From a virus, in the IMG/VR virus record IMGVR_UViG_3300040815_003812, positions 1 through 64,000 of that record: 64,000 nt of DNA, one strand, 5' to 3'. The translations under genes were made by a program, and so were the position numbers. How positions within the stretch are numbered: position 1 is the stretch's first letter; the number at the start of each line of letters is the position of its first letter. Of this stretch, positions 32,361 through 40,890 are shown in pieces. Below the pieces are notes generated by a model. That model made no database searches, had not been told where the DNA came from, and saw only the letters and a program-made list of their open reading frames with translations.

Positions 32361-33812
32361 ATGGCAGATAAAAAACAATCTTTGGTTGAAGAGGCACTTT
32401 TACAAATGGAGAATTTGAAAGAAGCCGTAACTGAAAACGCAAAAGGAATACTTGCTTCAACAATGAAGGAAGAAATCAGTCAATTAGTAAAAGAATCTCT
32501 AAAAGAAGAAGAGGTTGAAATCGAAGAATCTGAAAAGGACGAGACAGAAGAAGCAGTTCATAAAGAAATTGATGAACAAGAAGAAGTCGGTGATGACACC
32601 GAAGATCTCGAAATTGATGTAGATTTGGATAACTTAGATTTAGATGATGATTCTGATGATGAAGAAGTTGAATTAGATCTTGATGATATGGGTATGGACA
32701 CTGATGTGGAAGACGACGTTGAAATCGATGATCTGATGTTGACTGACTTACCTGGTGACGACTTGGAAGTCGATTCTGAAGAAGAAATTTTAGCACCTTT
32801 AGATCTCACAATGGCAACTGATGATGAAATTATTCAGGTGTTCAAAAAAATGGGTGAAGAAGATGGTATCATTGTTCAACAAACAGATTCTGGTGTTAAC
32901 ATTAAAGATGACACTGAAGATGTTGAATATGAAATCAAAATGGAATCAACTGAATCTGATGAATCAGATGAAATTCTTTATGAAATTGAATTTACTGAAG
33001 AAGAAACCGAAGAAGGTTACAATGAAGTAGAAGAAGGTTACAACGAAGAAATGGATGAAGCTAGTTGTGGAACTCATGAAGGTGAAGAGCACGAAGGTGA
33101 AACACATGAAATGAGAGAGATAATGGACAAAATGAAAGAAATGATGGAAAGAGAAGATTTAGATGATGACATGAAAGAGATGATGAAAAAAGTCACTGAA
33201 ATGATGTCTACTGAAGAAGAAACTGTAGAAGTTGAAGAAGGATATGAAAAGACGGAAATGGATGAAGTAGAAGAAATCGAGGAAACTGAAGAAGTTGACG
33301 AAGGTGAGGTTGAAGAAAGATCTTTAGCACAAGGACAAAGAAAAGGTGTAAATCCTGACGGTAGTCCTAAAGGTGGTTCTAAACCAGGTACTGGTCCAGT
33401 TCCAAATAAATTATTGTATAGAAAACTTCAAAATGAAGTGAAACAACTTAGAGAAAAGAATCAAGAGTACAAACAAGCTCTAGGTGTTTTCCAAGAGAAG
33501 TTAACTGAAGTTGCAGTTTTTAATTCAAACTTAGCTTACGCTACTAGATTGTTCACTGAACACACTACAACTAAGCAAGAGAAAATAAATATATTAAGAC
33601 GTTTCGATGGTGTCGATACGTTAAAAGAATCAAAATCATTATATAAGAGTGTCAAAAAATCTTTAAGTGATGATTCAACCCTCGTTAAGGAAACAATTGA
33701 AAACAAAGTTGAAAAAACTCCAACTACGGGTTCAGCTACAAACCTTATCGAAAATAAAACTTATGAGAACCCTCAATTTATGAGAATGAGGGACCTCATG
33801 AAAAAACTATAA
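32361..33812 (+). CDS. Prohead core scaffold (T4 gp22-like), strongly acidic
   Basis: 483 aa. It lies between protease and capsid genes exactly as gp22 does in T4. Residues about 50-340 are dominated by Asp/Glu with Leu/Val/Met repeats (LEIDVDLDNLDLDDDSDDEE, MKEMMEREDLDDDMKEMMKK), and the C-terminal quarter is a helical coiled region (RKLQNEVKQLREKNQEYKQAL) that ends NPQFMRMRDLMKKL. It has many [LIV]-x-E sites for the prohead protease. It is longer than T4 gp22 (about 270 aa), mainly because of the acidic insert. Confidence 0.85.
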   Translation: MADKKQSLVEEALLQMENLKEAVTENAKGILASTMKEEISQLVKESLKEEEVEIEESEKDETEEAVHKEIDEQEEVGDDTEDLEIDVDLDNLDLDDDSDDEEVELDLDDMGMDTDVEDDVEIDDLMLTDLPGDDLEVDSEEEILAPLDLTMATDDEIIQVFKKMGEEDGIIVQQTDSGVNIKDDTEDVEYEIKMESTESDESDEILYEIEFTEEETEEGYNEVEEGYNEEMDEASCGTHEGEEHEGETHEMREIMDKMKEMMEREDLDDDMKEMMKKVTEMMSTEEETVEVEEGYEKTEMDEVEEIEETEEVDEGEVEERSLAQGQRKGVNPDGSPKGGSKPGTGPVPNKLLYRKLQNEVKQLREKNQEYKQALGVFQEKLTEVAVFNSNLAYATRLFTEHTTTKQEKINILRRFDGVDTLKESKSLYKSVKKSLSDDSTLVKETIENKVEKTPTTGSATNLIENKTYENPQFMRMRDLMKKL

Positions 33813-33838
33813 TAAAAATAACTTAAAAAATTATAAAA

Positions 33839-35590
33839 ATGGGAGCATTATTAGAATCAGGTCTCGTTGGTAACATTGGTCTTAAGCACCTCAAAGTTAT
33901 CAAGGAAGACACAGTAAACAAATGGGACAAGTTAGGGTTCCTAGATGGCCTCAATGGTCAATTAAAAGAGAACATGGCTCAGTTATATGAGAACCAAGCA
34001 TCTCACCTAATCAACGAAGCTGCGACATCTGACGCTGGCGGATCATTTGAAACAGTCGTTTTCCCAATCATCAGAAGAGTATTCTCTAAGTTGTTGGCTA
34101 ACGATATCGTTTCTGTACAGGCTATGAACCTACCAATCGGTAAGTTGTTCTACTTTGTACCTAAAATTCAGGCTAGAGGTGCTGCTAACGAGCACGTTCC
34201 TCCATTCGGAGCACCTAATGGTCCTACTACTCCATATTCTGGATACTCTGAAAGTTCGGTTAACCTATACGATAGATTCTACGAAGGATCTGTTCCAGGT
34301 ACTGCTGGATCAGGTGTTGATCCTGAAGGATTGTTTGACTACTCTAAGGGTAGATTCAGTGCACACACCATCCAAGGTACTATCGTTTCTGGTAGTAGCT
34401 ATGGTACTGTAGTGACTGATGCGGCATTTACTGGTGGAACATCATTCCCTAAGTCTGTTGTTGTTGCATTCTCTGGATTTAGTAATGTTGCTGCTGGTAG
34501 AATGATTGGTCCAAGCGGTAACGAAATGGATACTGAAGAATTCCTATCTTACTTAAATGTTCAAGGTGAGGGTTCTGCATTCCCAGTAAACGTTCTTACT
34601 CAGAAGTATGGTAAGGGTATTGTTGAATATGGTGATACTCAGACATCTACATTCTCTGACGGTAACGGAGGTAGATATCAAGATCTATGTGACGCTAATG
34701 GTATTTTACGTGTCGTTGTTGACTTGAAGACACCAACAGACGATAGTAGTTCACTTGATGGTTACACAGGTACATCATTCACAGCGGCTTTCGCTGGATT
34801 CCAGGCAACATACAGAGTATATGAAGAACTCGAATTCGAAGACAAGATCGGTGAAGTATCGTTCGATCTTGAAGCGGTTACTGTAACAGCAATCGAAAGA
34901 AAACTAAGAGCACAATGGTCTCCAGAACTCGCACAAGACGTTTCTGCATTCCACAACATTGACGCTGAAGCTGAATTGACAGCTTTATTGTCAGAGCAAG
35001 TGGCAGCAGAAATTGATCGTGAGATCTTAAGAGACTTGAGAAAAGGTGCGGCTTGGAAACTAAGATGGGACTATGACGGATGGAGAAGATTATCAACAAC
35101 TTCTACAGCATACAACCAGAAGGACTGGAACCAGACATTGATCACTGCGATCAACCAGATTTCAGCTCAAATCCACAAATCAACATTGAGAGGTGGTGCT
35201 AACTGGGTAGTTTGCTCTTCAGAGGTTTCAGCAATCTTTGACGATCTAGAGTACTTCCACGTTTCAAACGCGGCTCCTGATCAGGATAACTACAACATGG
35301 GTATTGAAAGAGTTGGTACTCTTTCTGGAAGATACCAAGTGTACCGTGACCCATACTTCCCACCAAACATGGTATTGTTAGGTCACAAGGGTAATTCAAT
35401 GTTGGATACTGGATATGTATACGCACCGTATGTACCACTCCAGTTAACACCAACTATGTACAACCCATTCAACTTCACACCAATTAAGGGTATCATGACA
35501 AGATACGCTAAGAAGATGGTTAACAACAGATTCTATGGTGTGATTCAGGTTGATGGTGTTAGAACATTCGACCTCAACTCTTTAAGATAA
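33839..35590 (+). CDS. Major capsid protein (T4 gp23-like)
   Basis: 583 aa. It matches gp23 in position, length and local motifs: LGFLDGLNGQLKENMAQLYENQASHLINE at the processing region, AGGSFETVVFPIIRRVFSKLLANDIVSVQAMNLPIGKLFYF, and a C-terminus with RYQVYRDPYFP, GHKGNSMLDTGYVYAPYVPL and KKMVNNRFYG. Cleavage is predicted after Glu60 (LINE|AATSDAGG), as for T4 gp23 after Glu65. Codons are noticeably richer in C-ending Asn, Tyr, Phe and Gly/Thr choices than neighbouring genes, as expected for the most abundant protein. A terminator follows. Confidence 0.96.
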   Translation: MGALLESGLVGNIGLKHLKVIKEDTVNKWDKLGFLDGLNGQLKENMAQLYENQASHLINEAATSDAGGSFETVVFPIIRRVFSKLLANDIVSVQAMNLPIGKLFYFVPKIQARGAANEHVPPFGAPNGPTTPYSGYSESSVNLYDRFYEGSVPGTAGSGVDPEGLFDYSKGRFSAHTIQGTIVSGSSYGTVVTDAAFTGGTSFPKSVVVAFSGFSNVAAGRMIGPSGNEMDTEEFLSYLNVQGEGSAFPVNVLTQKYGKGIVEYGDTQTSTFSDGNGGRYQDLCDANGILRVVVDLKTPTDDSSSLDGYTGTSFTAAFAGFQATYRVYEELEFEDKIGEVSFDLEAVTVTAIERKLRAQWSPELAQDVSAFHNIDAEAELTALLSEQVAAEIDREILRDLRKGAAWKLRWDYDGWRRLSTTSTAYNQKDWNQTLITAINQISAQIHKSTLRGGANWVVCSSEVSAIFDDLEYFHVSNAAPDQDNYNMGIERVGTLSGRYQVYRDPYFPPNMVLLGHKGNSMLDTGYVYAPYVPLQLTPTMYNPFNFTPIKGIMTRYAKKMVNNRFYGVIQVDGVRTFDLNSLR

Positions 35591-35612
35591 TAATTAAAGT
35601 TTTGAAAAAATT

Positions 35613-35638
35613 AAAGGGGGACATTAGTCCCCCTTTTT
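35613..35638. terminator. Terminator after the major capsid gene
   Basis: Stem AAAGGGGGAC/GTCCCCCTTT with loop ATTA and a T-run on the plus strand. It overlaps the 3' end of the convergent gene at 35624 and may also work in reverse. Confidence 0.92.
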
Positions 35639-35812
35639 TATTTCACAATATTTGGAATCTGGTCCAAAATATAAACATCTGTATAATTTTAGTTTTTCTC
35701 TATGAGATTTAAAATGATCATCAACTGATGACTTATCATAACCTAAAATTACTTCAGATGTAATTTCACTCTGCAATTTCACGATTTCACTTAGTAGTTC
35801 GTCTTTTGTCAT
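35624..35812 (-). CDS. Small hypothetical protein
   Basis: 62 aa, helical N-terminus (MTKDELLSEIVKLQSEITSEV) and a short C-terminal part with two Cys (YRCLYFGPDSKYC). It is not recognised. The last codons and the stop lie within the capsid terminator stem. It is preceded by another terminator on the same strand, so it would need a promoter in the 35813-35850 gap or readthrough. It could be poorly expressed. Confidence 0.45.
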   Translation of the reverse strand: MTKDELLSEIVKLQSEITSEVILGYDKSSVDDHFKSHREKLKLYRCLYFGPDSKYCEIKKGD

Positions 35813-35815
35813 ATC

Positions 35816-35845
35816 AAAAAAAAAAGGAAGATAAACTTCCTTTAT
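35816..35845 (-). terminator. Terminator for the minus-strand gene at 35850
   Basis: On the minus strand AAAGGAAG-TTTAT-CTTCCTTT is followed by a run of T, 5 nt after the stop of the gene at 35850. Confidence 0.8.
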
Positions 35846-35849
35846 TAAT

Positions 35850-36179
35850 TTAATTTATATTAAGATCTTCATTATGTTTTTTCAACATCCTAATTGATTT
35901 GGATAATAATTCGGATTCTTCAATTGTAAATATATTTCTATTGTGAGCCATTTTGGATGCTTCAATCAAACAAAATAGTGCTTGATTGACACTTAAATTA
36001 TTTATGAAACGATCTAGATCATCAGTACTAGTATAGTTTATAGAATTATATAATGTACCCATTGGGTTTGTCTGGACATTATTTTTTAGGGACTCGTAAA
36101 TTTCATTATATTTTTTTTCAATCTCAGAAACATTCTTAGATCTCCTTTTTCTTGTTTTTGTATTTTCTAATTCACTCAT
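35850..36179 (-). CDS. Hypothetical helical protein
   Basis: 109 aa. A basic N-terminus (KTRKRRSKN) precedes helical segments (IEKKYNEIYESLKNNV; ELLSKSIRMLKKHNEDL). No known family and no membrane segment. It is divergent from the gene at 36251 and followed by its own terminator, so it is an independent unit. It may bind nucleic acid through the basic N-terminus, which is speculation. Confidence 0.5.
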   Translation of the reverse strand: MSELENTKTRKRRSKNVSEIEKKYNEIYESLKNNVQTNPMGTLYNSINYTSTDDLDRFINNLSVNQALFCLIEASKMAHNRNIFTIEESELLSKSIRMLKKHNEDLNIN

Positions 36180-36198
36180 TTTAATCTATATTTAATGA

Positions 36199-36205
36199 TA
36201 TTTAT
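36199..36205 (+). promoter_or_regulatory. Candidate TATTTAT box
   Basis: TATTTAT within GATATTTATTTG, 45 nt upstream of the ATG at 36251; the longest spacing in the set. An A/G-rich AAAGAAAGAAGAC precedes the ATG. Confidence 0.35.
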
Positions 36206-36250
36206 TTGTATACAATCATAATATAGTATAAATCCTCAAAGAAAGAAGAC

Positions 36251-36808
36251 ATGAACCTAAAAAAAACTATAAGAGAATCTTTACTTAAAAAAGTAATGTC
36301 AGAAGAATTAAAATATCACGTAGATAATAATATTTCGTTGACTGAAAATGTTTTTAGATATGGTAGTGATAAATATTTTGAAGTTATTAATGAAGCAAGA
36401 AAACTTTATAAGTTAGGATATAATTTCGATGAGTTTGATCGTGAAATACTAGAATCAGATTTAGGTACAATAGTCAAAACAAAATCAGGAAAAAAGATTC
36501 CTTTAGATATGCCATTTGAATATGGATCTGTCAATGAGGCTGAATATCAAGGAAAAAAAGTTAATTTAAATGATCCAAAAACTGGAGGATCAAAAAAATG
36601 GTACGTTTATGTAAAGGATGGTGATAAAGTAAAAAAAGTTAGTTATGGTTCTCCTGTTATGACTGCGAAATGGAATGACCCTCAAGCTAGAAAGTCATTT
36701 GCCGCTAGACATCAGTGTGCAAAGAAAAAAGACAAAACTAAAGCAGGTTATTGGGCTTGTAGGGCACATAAAGATTTCGGTAAAAATGTATCTGGTAGAT
36801 TTTGGTAA
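36251..36808 (+). CDS. Phage protein with conserved basic, Cys-containing C-terminal domain
   Basis: 185 aa. The N-terminus MNLKKTIRESLLKKVMSEE is a basic helix ending in an MSE site, like the targeting-like peptides elsewhere. The C-terminal 85 residues (KKVNLNDPKTGGSKKWYVYVKD, PQARKSFAARHQCAKKKDKTKAGYWACRAHKDFG, SGRFW) match a domain I recall from many T4-like and marine phages: a strand pair, then a KSFAARHxC...GYWxCRxH block that could bind zinc or nucleic acid. The function is not known to me. The stop overlaps the next ATG. Confidence 0.6.
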   Translation: MNLKKTIRESLLKKVMSEELKYHVDNNISLTENVFRYGSDKYFEVINEARKLYKLGYNFDEFDREILESDLGTIVKTKSGKKIPLDMPFEYGSVNEAEYQGKKVNLNDPKTGGSKKWYVYVKDGDKVKKVSYGSPVMTAKWNDPQARKSFAARHQCAKKKDKTKAGYWACRAHKDFGKNVSGRFW

Positions 36809-37071
36809 TGATTTATATTCAAAACGATATTTCAGATAATAAATTTACTAGAACTTTTTCATCAGATATAGACAGTTCAGAGTTAGTCTGGCATATGGAT
36901 GCTGAAAATAGGTTGGTTGAAGTTCTAGAGGATAGTGATTGGAAGTTCCAAATGGATAATGAACTACCTAGGACCCTCGTAAAAGGACTTAAATTTGAAA
37001 TACCTAAAGAGACCTTTCATAGAGTAATTAAGGGTACAGGATCTCTTAAAATCCTTATTGAGGAATATTAA
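36808..37071 (+). CDS. Small single-domain cupin-like protein
   Basis: 87 aa from the ATG at 36808 (TAATG overlap). LVWHMDAENRLVEVLEDSDWKFQMDNELPRTLVKGLKFEIPKETFHRVIKG reads as a short cupin: paired strands, then a final His (FHRVIKG). Similar proteins are common in marine myoviruses, without a defined role as far as I know. Metal binding is possible, but only two His are present. Confidence 0.55.
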   Translation: MIYIQNDISDNKFTRTFSSDIDSSELVWHMDAENRLVEVLEDSDWKFQMDNELPRTLVKGLKFEIPKETFHRVIKGTGSLKILIEEY

Positions 37072-37238
37072 CGTTCGTGGGGTAACTTAACCGTTTTGAA
37101 TGTGTAATTCGAATCGACGTAAGCGTCTGGATAAAATTCAAAAAAGTAATCAAGTGCACTATCGAAACTCGCAGATTGAGTTTCCATAATAATTTTACCT
37201 TCTTTGATTAATTGATATGTGCGTTGAGTGTGTTCCAT
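37068..37238 (-). CDS. Small hypothetical protein
   Basis: 56 aa: MEHTQRTYQLIKEGKIIMET, then SFDSALDYFFEFYPDAY and VKLPHER. The frame is open with a clean ATG-TAA, covers an otherwise empty stretch, and has coding-like composition. It overlaps the convergent cupin-like gene by 4 bp. The ATG lies in an 18-bp perfect palindrome. No family is recognised. Confidence 0.5.
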   Translation of the reverse strand: MEHTQRTYQLIKEGKIIMETQSASFDSALDYFFEFYPDAYVDSNYTFKTVKLPHER

Positions 37239-37253
37239 TTACAAGTGTAAATG
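37236..37253. promoter_or_regulatory. 18-bp perfect palindrome at a start codon
   Basis: CATTTACAAGTGTAAATG is its own reverse complement apart from the central AG and covers the ATG of the small gene at 37238. It could be an operator or an mRNA hairpin that hides the start; no U-tract follows in the minus direction, so a terminator is less likely. Confidence 0.4.
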
Positions 37254-37283
37254 TAAAAAAACTAATTCAAAAATCAAAATATT

Positions 37284-37595
37284 TTATTTCTTTTTTCCCC
37301 ATTTTTTACCTTTACCTTTTGTTGAACATGCTGAGGGTGTCGGTCTACATGATGGATACTTTGCTCTTTTTTCTCCTTTTTCTCTACCACAAGGCTTACA
37401 CTTTTTTCGACCCGTTTTAGAATCTTTACGACAAGTATTACAATCTACCCATCCACTACTTTTCCCTTTACCTCCTTGTCTACTAAACCATCCATGTAGT
37501 CCACTTTTTTTTTCCTTAGAGTAATCGGTTTTTTCGTCAATAATTTGTTTGATCAACTCTACAAGTTGCGATTCTGTCATACGAAATTTTTTCAT
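37284..37595 (-). CDS. Small basic Cys-rich protein with targeting-like N-terminus
   Basis: 103 aa from the ATG at 37595; longer in-frame starts would overlap the next gene. The N-terminus MKKFRMTESQLVELIKQIIDE is almost the same as that of the protein at 37794. The rest, GLHGWFSRQGGKGKSSGWVD, CNTCRKDSKTGRKKCKPCGR, KRAKYPSCRPTPSAC, has six or more Cys in CxxC pairs and is very basic, pointing to a zinc-ribbon-like DNA- or RNA-binding protein. I recall similar proteins in phages (DUF5872-like) without known function. Confidence 0.6.
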   Translation of the reverse strand: MKKFRMTESQLVELIKQIIDEKTDYSKEKKSGLHGWFSRQGGKGKSSGWVDCNTCRKDSKTGRKKCKPCGREKGEKRAKYPSCRPTPSACSTKGKGKKWGKKK

Positions 37596-37599
37596 GATT

Positions 37600-37794
37600 T
37601 TAACATTTTTTTCCTTTCCAGATTTCACCTTTTCTACATTGGACCATTGCACCACTTTTATATGCCGAAGTTTCTGGTCCGTATGATTGATCAGCACATC
37701 TGTGACATCTATCCTTTTTTTTCTTTTTCTTTTCTGAAATGACTTTCTCTATCAATTCAATCAATTCAGTTTCGGTAATTCTTATCTTTTTCAT
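37600..37794 (-). CDS. Small Cys-containing protein with targeting-like N-terminus
   Basis: 64 aa. MKKIRITETELIELIEKVISE followed by a KKKKKK run makes up over a third of the protein; the remainder has four Cys (CHRC, MVQC, GKKC). The N-terminal 21 residues align with those of the neighbouring gene at 37595, suggesting duplication of this leader onto different small basic proteins. Cleavage after ISE would release a 43-residue basic peptide. The start overlaps the stop of the upstream gene. Confidence 0.6.
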   Translation of the reverse strand: MKKIRITETELIELIEKVISEKKKKKKDRCHRCADQSYGPETSAYKSGAMVQCRKGEIWKGKKC

Positions 37795-39305
37795 TTTCTG
37801 TTAACGATTTGAAATTTGAGTTCTCTTTTATAAGTATTAGTCTCACCATCGGTTTCAACTTTGATGTCTAAAAAGTATTCGTTTGGTATTTTATCATTCA
37901 TATCCAAATAAAAGTGATTACCATCATTTGTGCGATTTATCCTTGTCCAGTCCTGAACCATAACTTCAGTAGTACCCTCTTTGACATACAACCTATAATG
38001 TCCTAGAAAATCAACTAATTGTTTATTAGTTGAATAAGCTTCTTTGACATCGACCTCAATTTTTCTTATATCCGATGTCAATATCTTTTCATCTTGCTTT
38101 ATACCTGTAAAATTAAATGAATATCTTTTTGGATTGTAAGTTGAAATTCCAATATTATACTTTTCTGATTCTTCTTTAATTATAAAAGAATTTTCAACAT
38201 CTCTAAGTGGTTTTTGATCGATTTCAATTCCATTCCAATTGTCATAATACATACATGGTATTGTTTCACCAGTTAGACCATCGATTTCACAAACATAAAC
38301 ACCCTTTGTCACTCTACAAGTACTTAAACCAGTGAAACCTTGAATAGGTTCATAGTTTAAATCTAAGATATCCACAAAAGGATTTCTATCTAAATTTTTT
38401 GGAACTCCGTTTTCGTAGGAATATAAATATAACTTATTTTTGTGACCATTGATAAATAAATTTCTATCATCTTCTATTAAGTCATCATAAGTCGTTTCTA
38501 GATATGGTTCATAGAATGTTTGAGTGTGTCTTGTAAAAAACCCTACAGAATGAGATTCAGTCATTCCGGAAATATTTTCTATTTGTCCAGGGAATGCGAT
38601 TATATATCCCGTTGTAACAAGCCGTCCTCTTAGAATCTCGGTTATCTCTTTAGACATATCAAAACTAATATCTTCATTACCAAATTCAAAAGACTGAGAA
38701 TCAACCAATACTAGATCATTTTCCGTTACTGTCGCAAAATCTCCAAGTACATTAGAATATATCCCGGGAGTACTCCAACTAGTTGTAGTTGTACTGTTAA
38801 AATAATTAGATGGTCTATCAGAATAAGTTTTGTCAGTTGCTAATTCCTGAGTATAATATTGTGTACTACCATTATCATTATTTGTATTAGAATAATAATC
38901 AAAACCAACACCTTCGTCCCAATATTGGGGTTCACCCCTGGTCCCAGAAGTATAAGGAATACGATATAAATTTAAAGTAAAAGAACTTGCCCTTCTTTTT
39001 CCATTCGACCACTTATCATTTAATAACTCTTTGTCAAAGGCAGATGTATTTGTCATCCTTAATATGTGAGAAGTTTCTCCAGAACATGGTTGACTTGCTA
39101 TGGGTAACCGAATAGTACCATCAGCGACTTTCGATCTTAAATCTTTTAGATCTAAATCAAATATAAATCTAGAAAATCCTACAGGTGAGATAACATTATC
39201 TACAGATCCGAAAAAAAGTTCAGTAAAAGGACTTTGACCTGTGTTGGTCGTAGATCCATAAATGATGGTATTATTTCTCGAGAAGTAAGACTTGTGAACT
39301 GACAT
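37791..39305 (-). CDS. Probable baseplate/tail structural protein
   Basis: 504 aa, beta-rich with many Asn/Thr/Tyr and no membrane segment or signal peptide. The C-terminal 110 residues look like an immunoglobulin-type fold (IRKIEVDVKEAYSTNKQLVDFLGHYRLYVKEGTTEVMVQDWTRI, then NEYFLDIKVETDGETNTY). It has its own TATTTAT box and sits between small Cys-rich genes and the gp5-like gene, which points to a tail or baseplate part, perhaps a receptor-contacting one. No specific homologue is recognised. Confidence 0.6.
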   Translation of the reverse strand: MSVHKSYFSRNNTIIYGSTTNTGQSPFTELFFGSVDNVISPVGFSRFIFDLDLKDLRSKVADGTIRLPIASQPCSGETSHILRMTNTSAFDKELLNDKWSNGKRRASSFTLNLYRIPYTSGTRGEPQYWDEGVGFDYYSNTNNDNGSTQYYTQELATDKTYSDRPSNYFNSTTTTSWSTPGIYSNVLGDFATVTENDLVLVDSQSFEFGNEDISFDMSKEITEILRGRLVTTGYIIAFPGQIENISGMTESHSVGFFTRHTQTFYEPYLETTYDDLIEDDRNLFINGHKNKLYLYSYENGVPKNLDRNPFVDILDLNYEPIQGFTGLSTCRVTKGVYVCEIDGLTGETIPCMYYDNWNGIEIDQKPLRDVENSFIIKEESEKYNIGISTYNPKRYSFNFTGIKQDEKILTSDIRKIEVDVKEAYSTNKQLVDFLGHYRLYVKEGTTEVMVQDWTRINRTNDGNHFYLDMNDKIPNEYFLDIKVETDGETNTYKRELKFQIVNRK

Positions 39306-39319
39306 TTAAGACTTTTATA

Positions 39320-39326
39320 ATAAATA
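39320..39326 (-). promoter_or_regulatory. Candidate TATTTAT box
   Basis: Reads AATATTTATTAT on the minus strand, 14 nt upstream of the ATG at 39305 and 1 nt after the end of the upstream gene. Confidence 0.5.
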
Positions 39327-39327
39327 T

Positions 39328-40890
39328 TCAATTTATACGAATATTCTTATTCAAGACTTTTTGATTTGCATTGAGTAGTTCTCTTTGGATTTGATCCATA
39401 GTAATTGTACTGTTATATCCCACAGGTATAGGGGGTAAACCTGGATATGGGTGAACATGTTTAAATAAAAATTCTACAATCATTTCTAATAACTCTAACA
39501 TTTCTTCACCCCTCACCATACTAGATGTCTTAGGTTCAATCTCATTAGCAATTCTATCTCTATCTATACCATATAAAGTACCATCTAAATCAATTTTTTG
39601 TCCATTGTTAGACTTGTTAGATTTATGTGAAAGTAAGTAAATGGTATCCGCACCCATTAACGCAGAAGTATTAACTTCTGTTGATGTATTTTGGGGTACA
39701 ATTGTAATTTCTTGAGTCTCAGTCGGGGCTTTACAAGAATACTTTTTATCAAAAACTAAATTATATCCCTTTTTACTACAACCTGAATTAACATTTATTT
39801 TATTGAAAATCGAGTTCAAATTTTGTTTTTCAACAGGATTGAAACTTTGAGTAGATTTTTTATACTGTTCTGGATTAGGTCTAAAATAAAGAGGTATATT
39901 ATCAACTCTATAAATTTTTTGACCTGAAATCGAAAGTGTATTATATTTGTCATTAAGTGATTTTATTTCATTAAAGTCCTTTTCGTCAACAATCGATTTT
40001 ATAATTTTATTAACTAATTCAGAATACTCTTCGTGGTTAAGAGGAGTATTTATTTGTATACTAGAACCTAAACCTAGGTCTTCACCTACATTTAAATCAA
40101 CTTTCGTACCGCTAATTCTGAAATTTTTAGTGGATGTTCTTGGTCCGGGTTTTACTTTATATATTGAAATATTACCTGTAAATTGACCCTGAGTACTAGA
40201 TGAATTTTCAACATAGTATTCGACTAAAATTTTTAGATCATCGTAGACAGTTTTCAATTTTTTCTTTTTTGAAGGTAACCCAAAAGAGATGTTTTTTTCA
40301 AATTTTGATATTTGTAAAAATCCCCTTCCTATATAAGAATTAGGCGGTACTTTTTTATTAGGATTTTCTACATATTTTCCAGATCTCAGTAAAATATGGT
40401 TTTTTTTCACTACAATATCAGATCCACCTCTCCCTTGAACTCCAACATCTTCAGGTTTAATAAAAACCCCTTCACTTAATTCATTAGTTAGACCTCCAGA
40501 AGATTTGAATATATCTGGTGGTGGTAAATTTCTTGAACCTATTTCTAAATTAGTCACTGCACTATTGTAAGGTTCATTTTCGACTAAAAGAGCGGAAGAA
40601 TAAATAGGACCAATGTAATAACGATCTAAATTTTCAGTTTTATCAGGATTAGCATAAATTAGGTTAACATATTCCCCTACTTTCGGTACAAGGTTTGTAA
40701 AAAAGGGATTTAGTGGATGAAAGACGAACGGATCTTTTTTGTCCCAAAAATCCCATAACTGTTCACCGTAAGTCAAACTAGCATTTTTCTTTTGGGCTGT
40801 GTTTTCGATTATTGGTTCCACTCTGATTCTACCTAAATTTTTAGGATCATCAACATCAGTAACCACACCTCTAAAAATAATCTGACTCAT
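39328..40890 (-). CDS. Baseplate central-spike protein, gp5/VgrG-type OB fold
   Basis: 520 aa. The N-terminus MSQIIFRGVVTDVDDPKNLGRIRV is the OB-fold signature of T4 gp5 and related spike proteins, and WDKKDPFVFHPLNPFFTNLVPKVGEYVNLIYAN continues it. The C-terminus (MVRGEEMLELLEMIVEFLFKHVHPYPGLPP) resembles the helical end of gp5-like proteins in marine myoviruses. I see no lysozyme motif. It would form the membrane-puncturing hub. It overlaps the following small gene by 4 bp. Confidence 0.8.
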   Translation of the reverse strand: MSQIIFRGVVTDVDDPKNLGRIRVEPIIENTAQKKNASLTYGEQLWDFWDKKDPFVFHPLNPFFTNLVPKVGEYVNLIYANPDKTENLDRYYIGPIYSSALLVENEPYNSAVTNLEIGSRNLPPPDIFKSSGGLTNELSEGVFIKPEDVGVQGRGGSDIVVKKNHILLRSGKYVENPNKKVPPNSYIGRGFLQISKFEKNISFGLPSKKKKLKTVYDDLKILVEYYVENSSSTQGQFTGNISIYKVKPGPRTSTKNFRISGTKVDLNVGEDLGLGSSIQINTPLNHEEYSELVNKIIKSIVDEKDFNEIKSLNDKYNTLSISGQKIYRVDNIPLYFRPNPEQYKKSTQSFNPVEKQNLNSIFNKINVNSGCSKKGYNLVFDKKYSCKAPTETQEITIVPQNTSTEVNTSALMGADTIYLLSHKSNKSNNGQKIDLDGTLYGIDRDRIANEIEPKTSSMVRGEEMLELLEMIVEFLFKHVHPYPGLPPIPVGYNSTITMDQIQRELLNANQKVLNKNIRIN

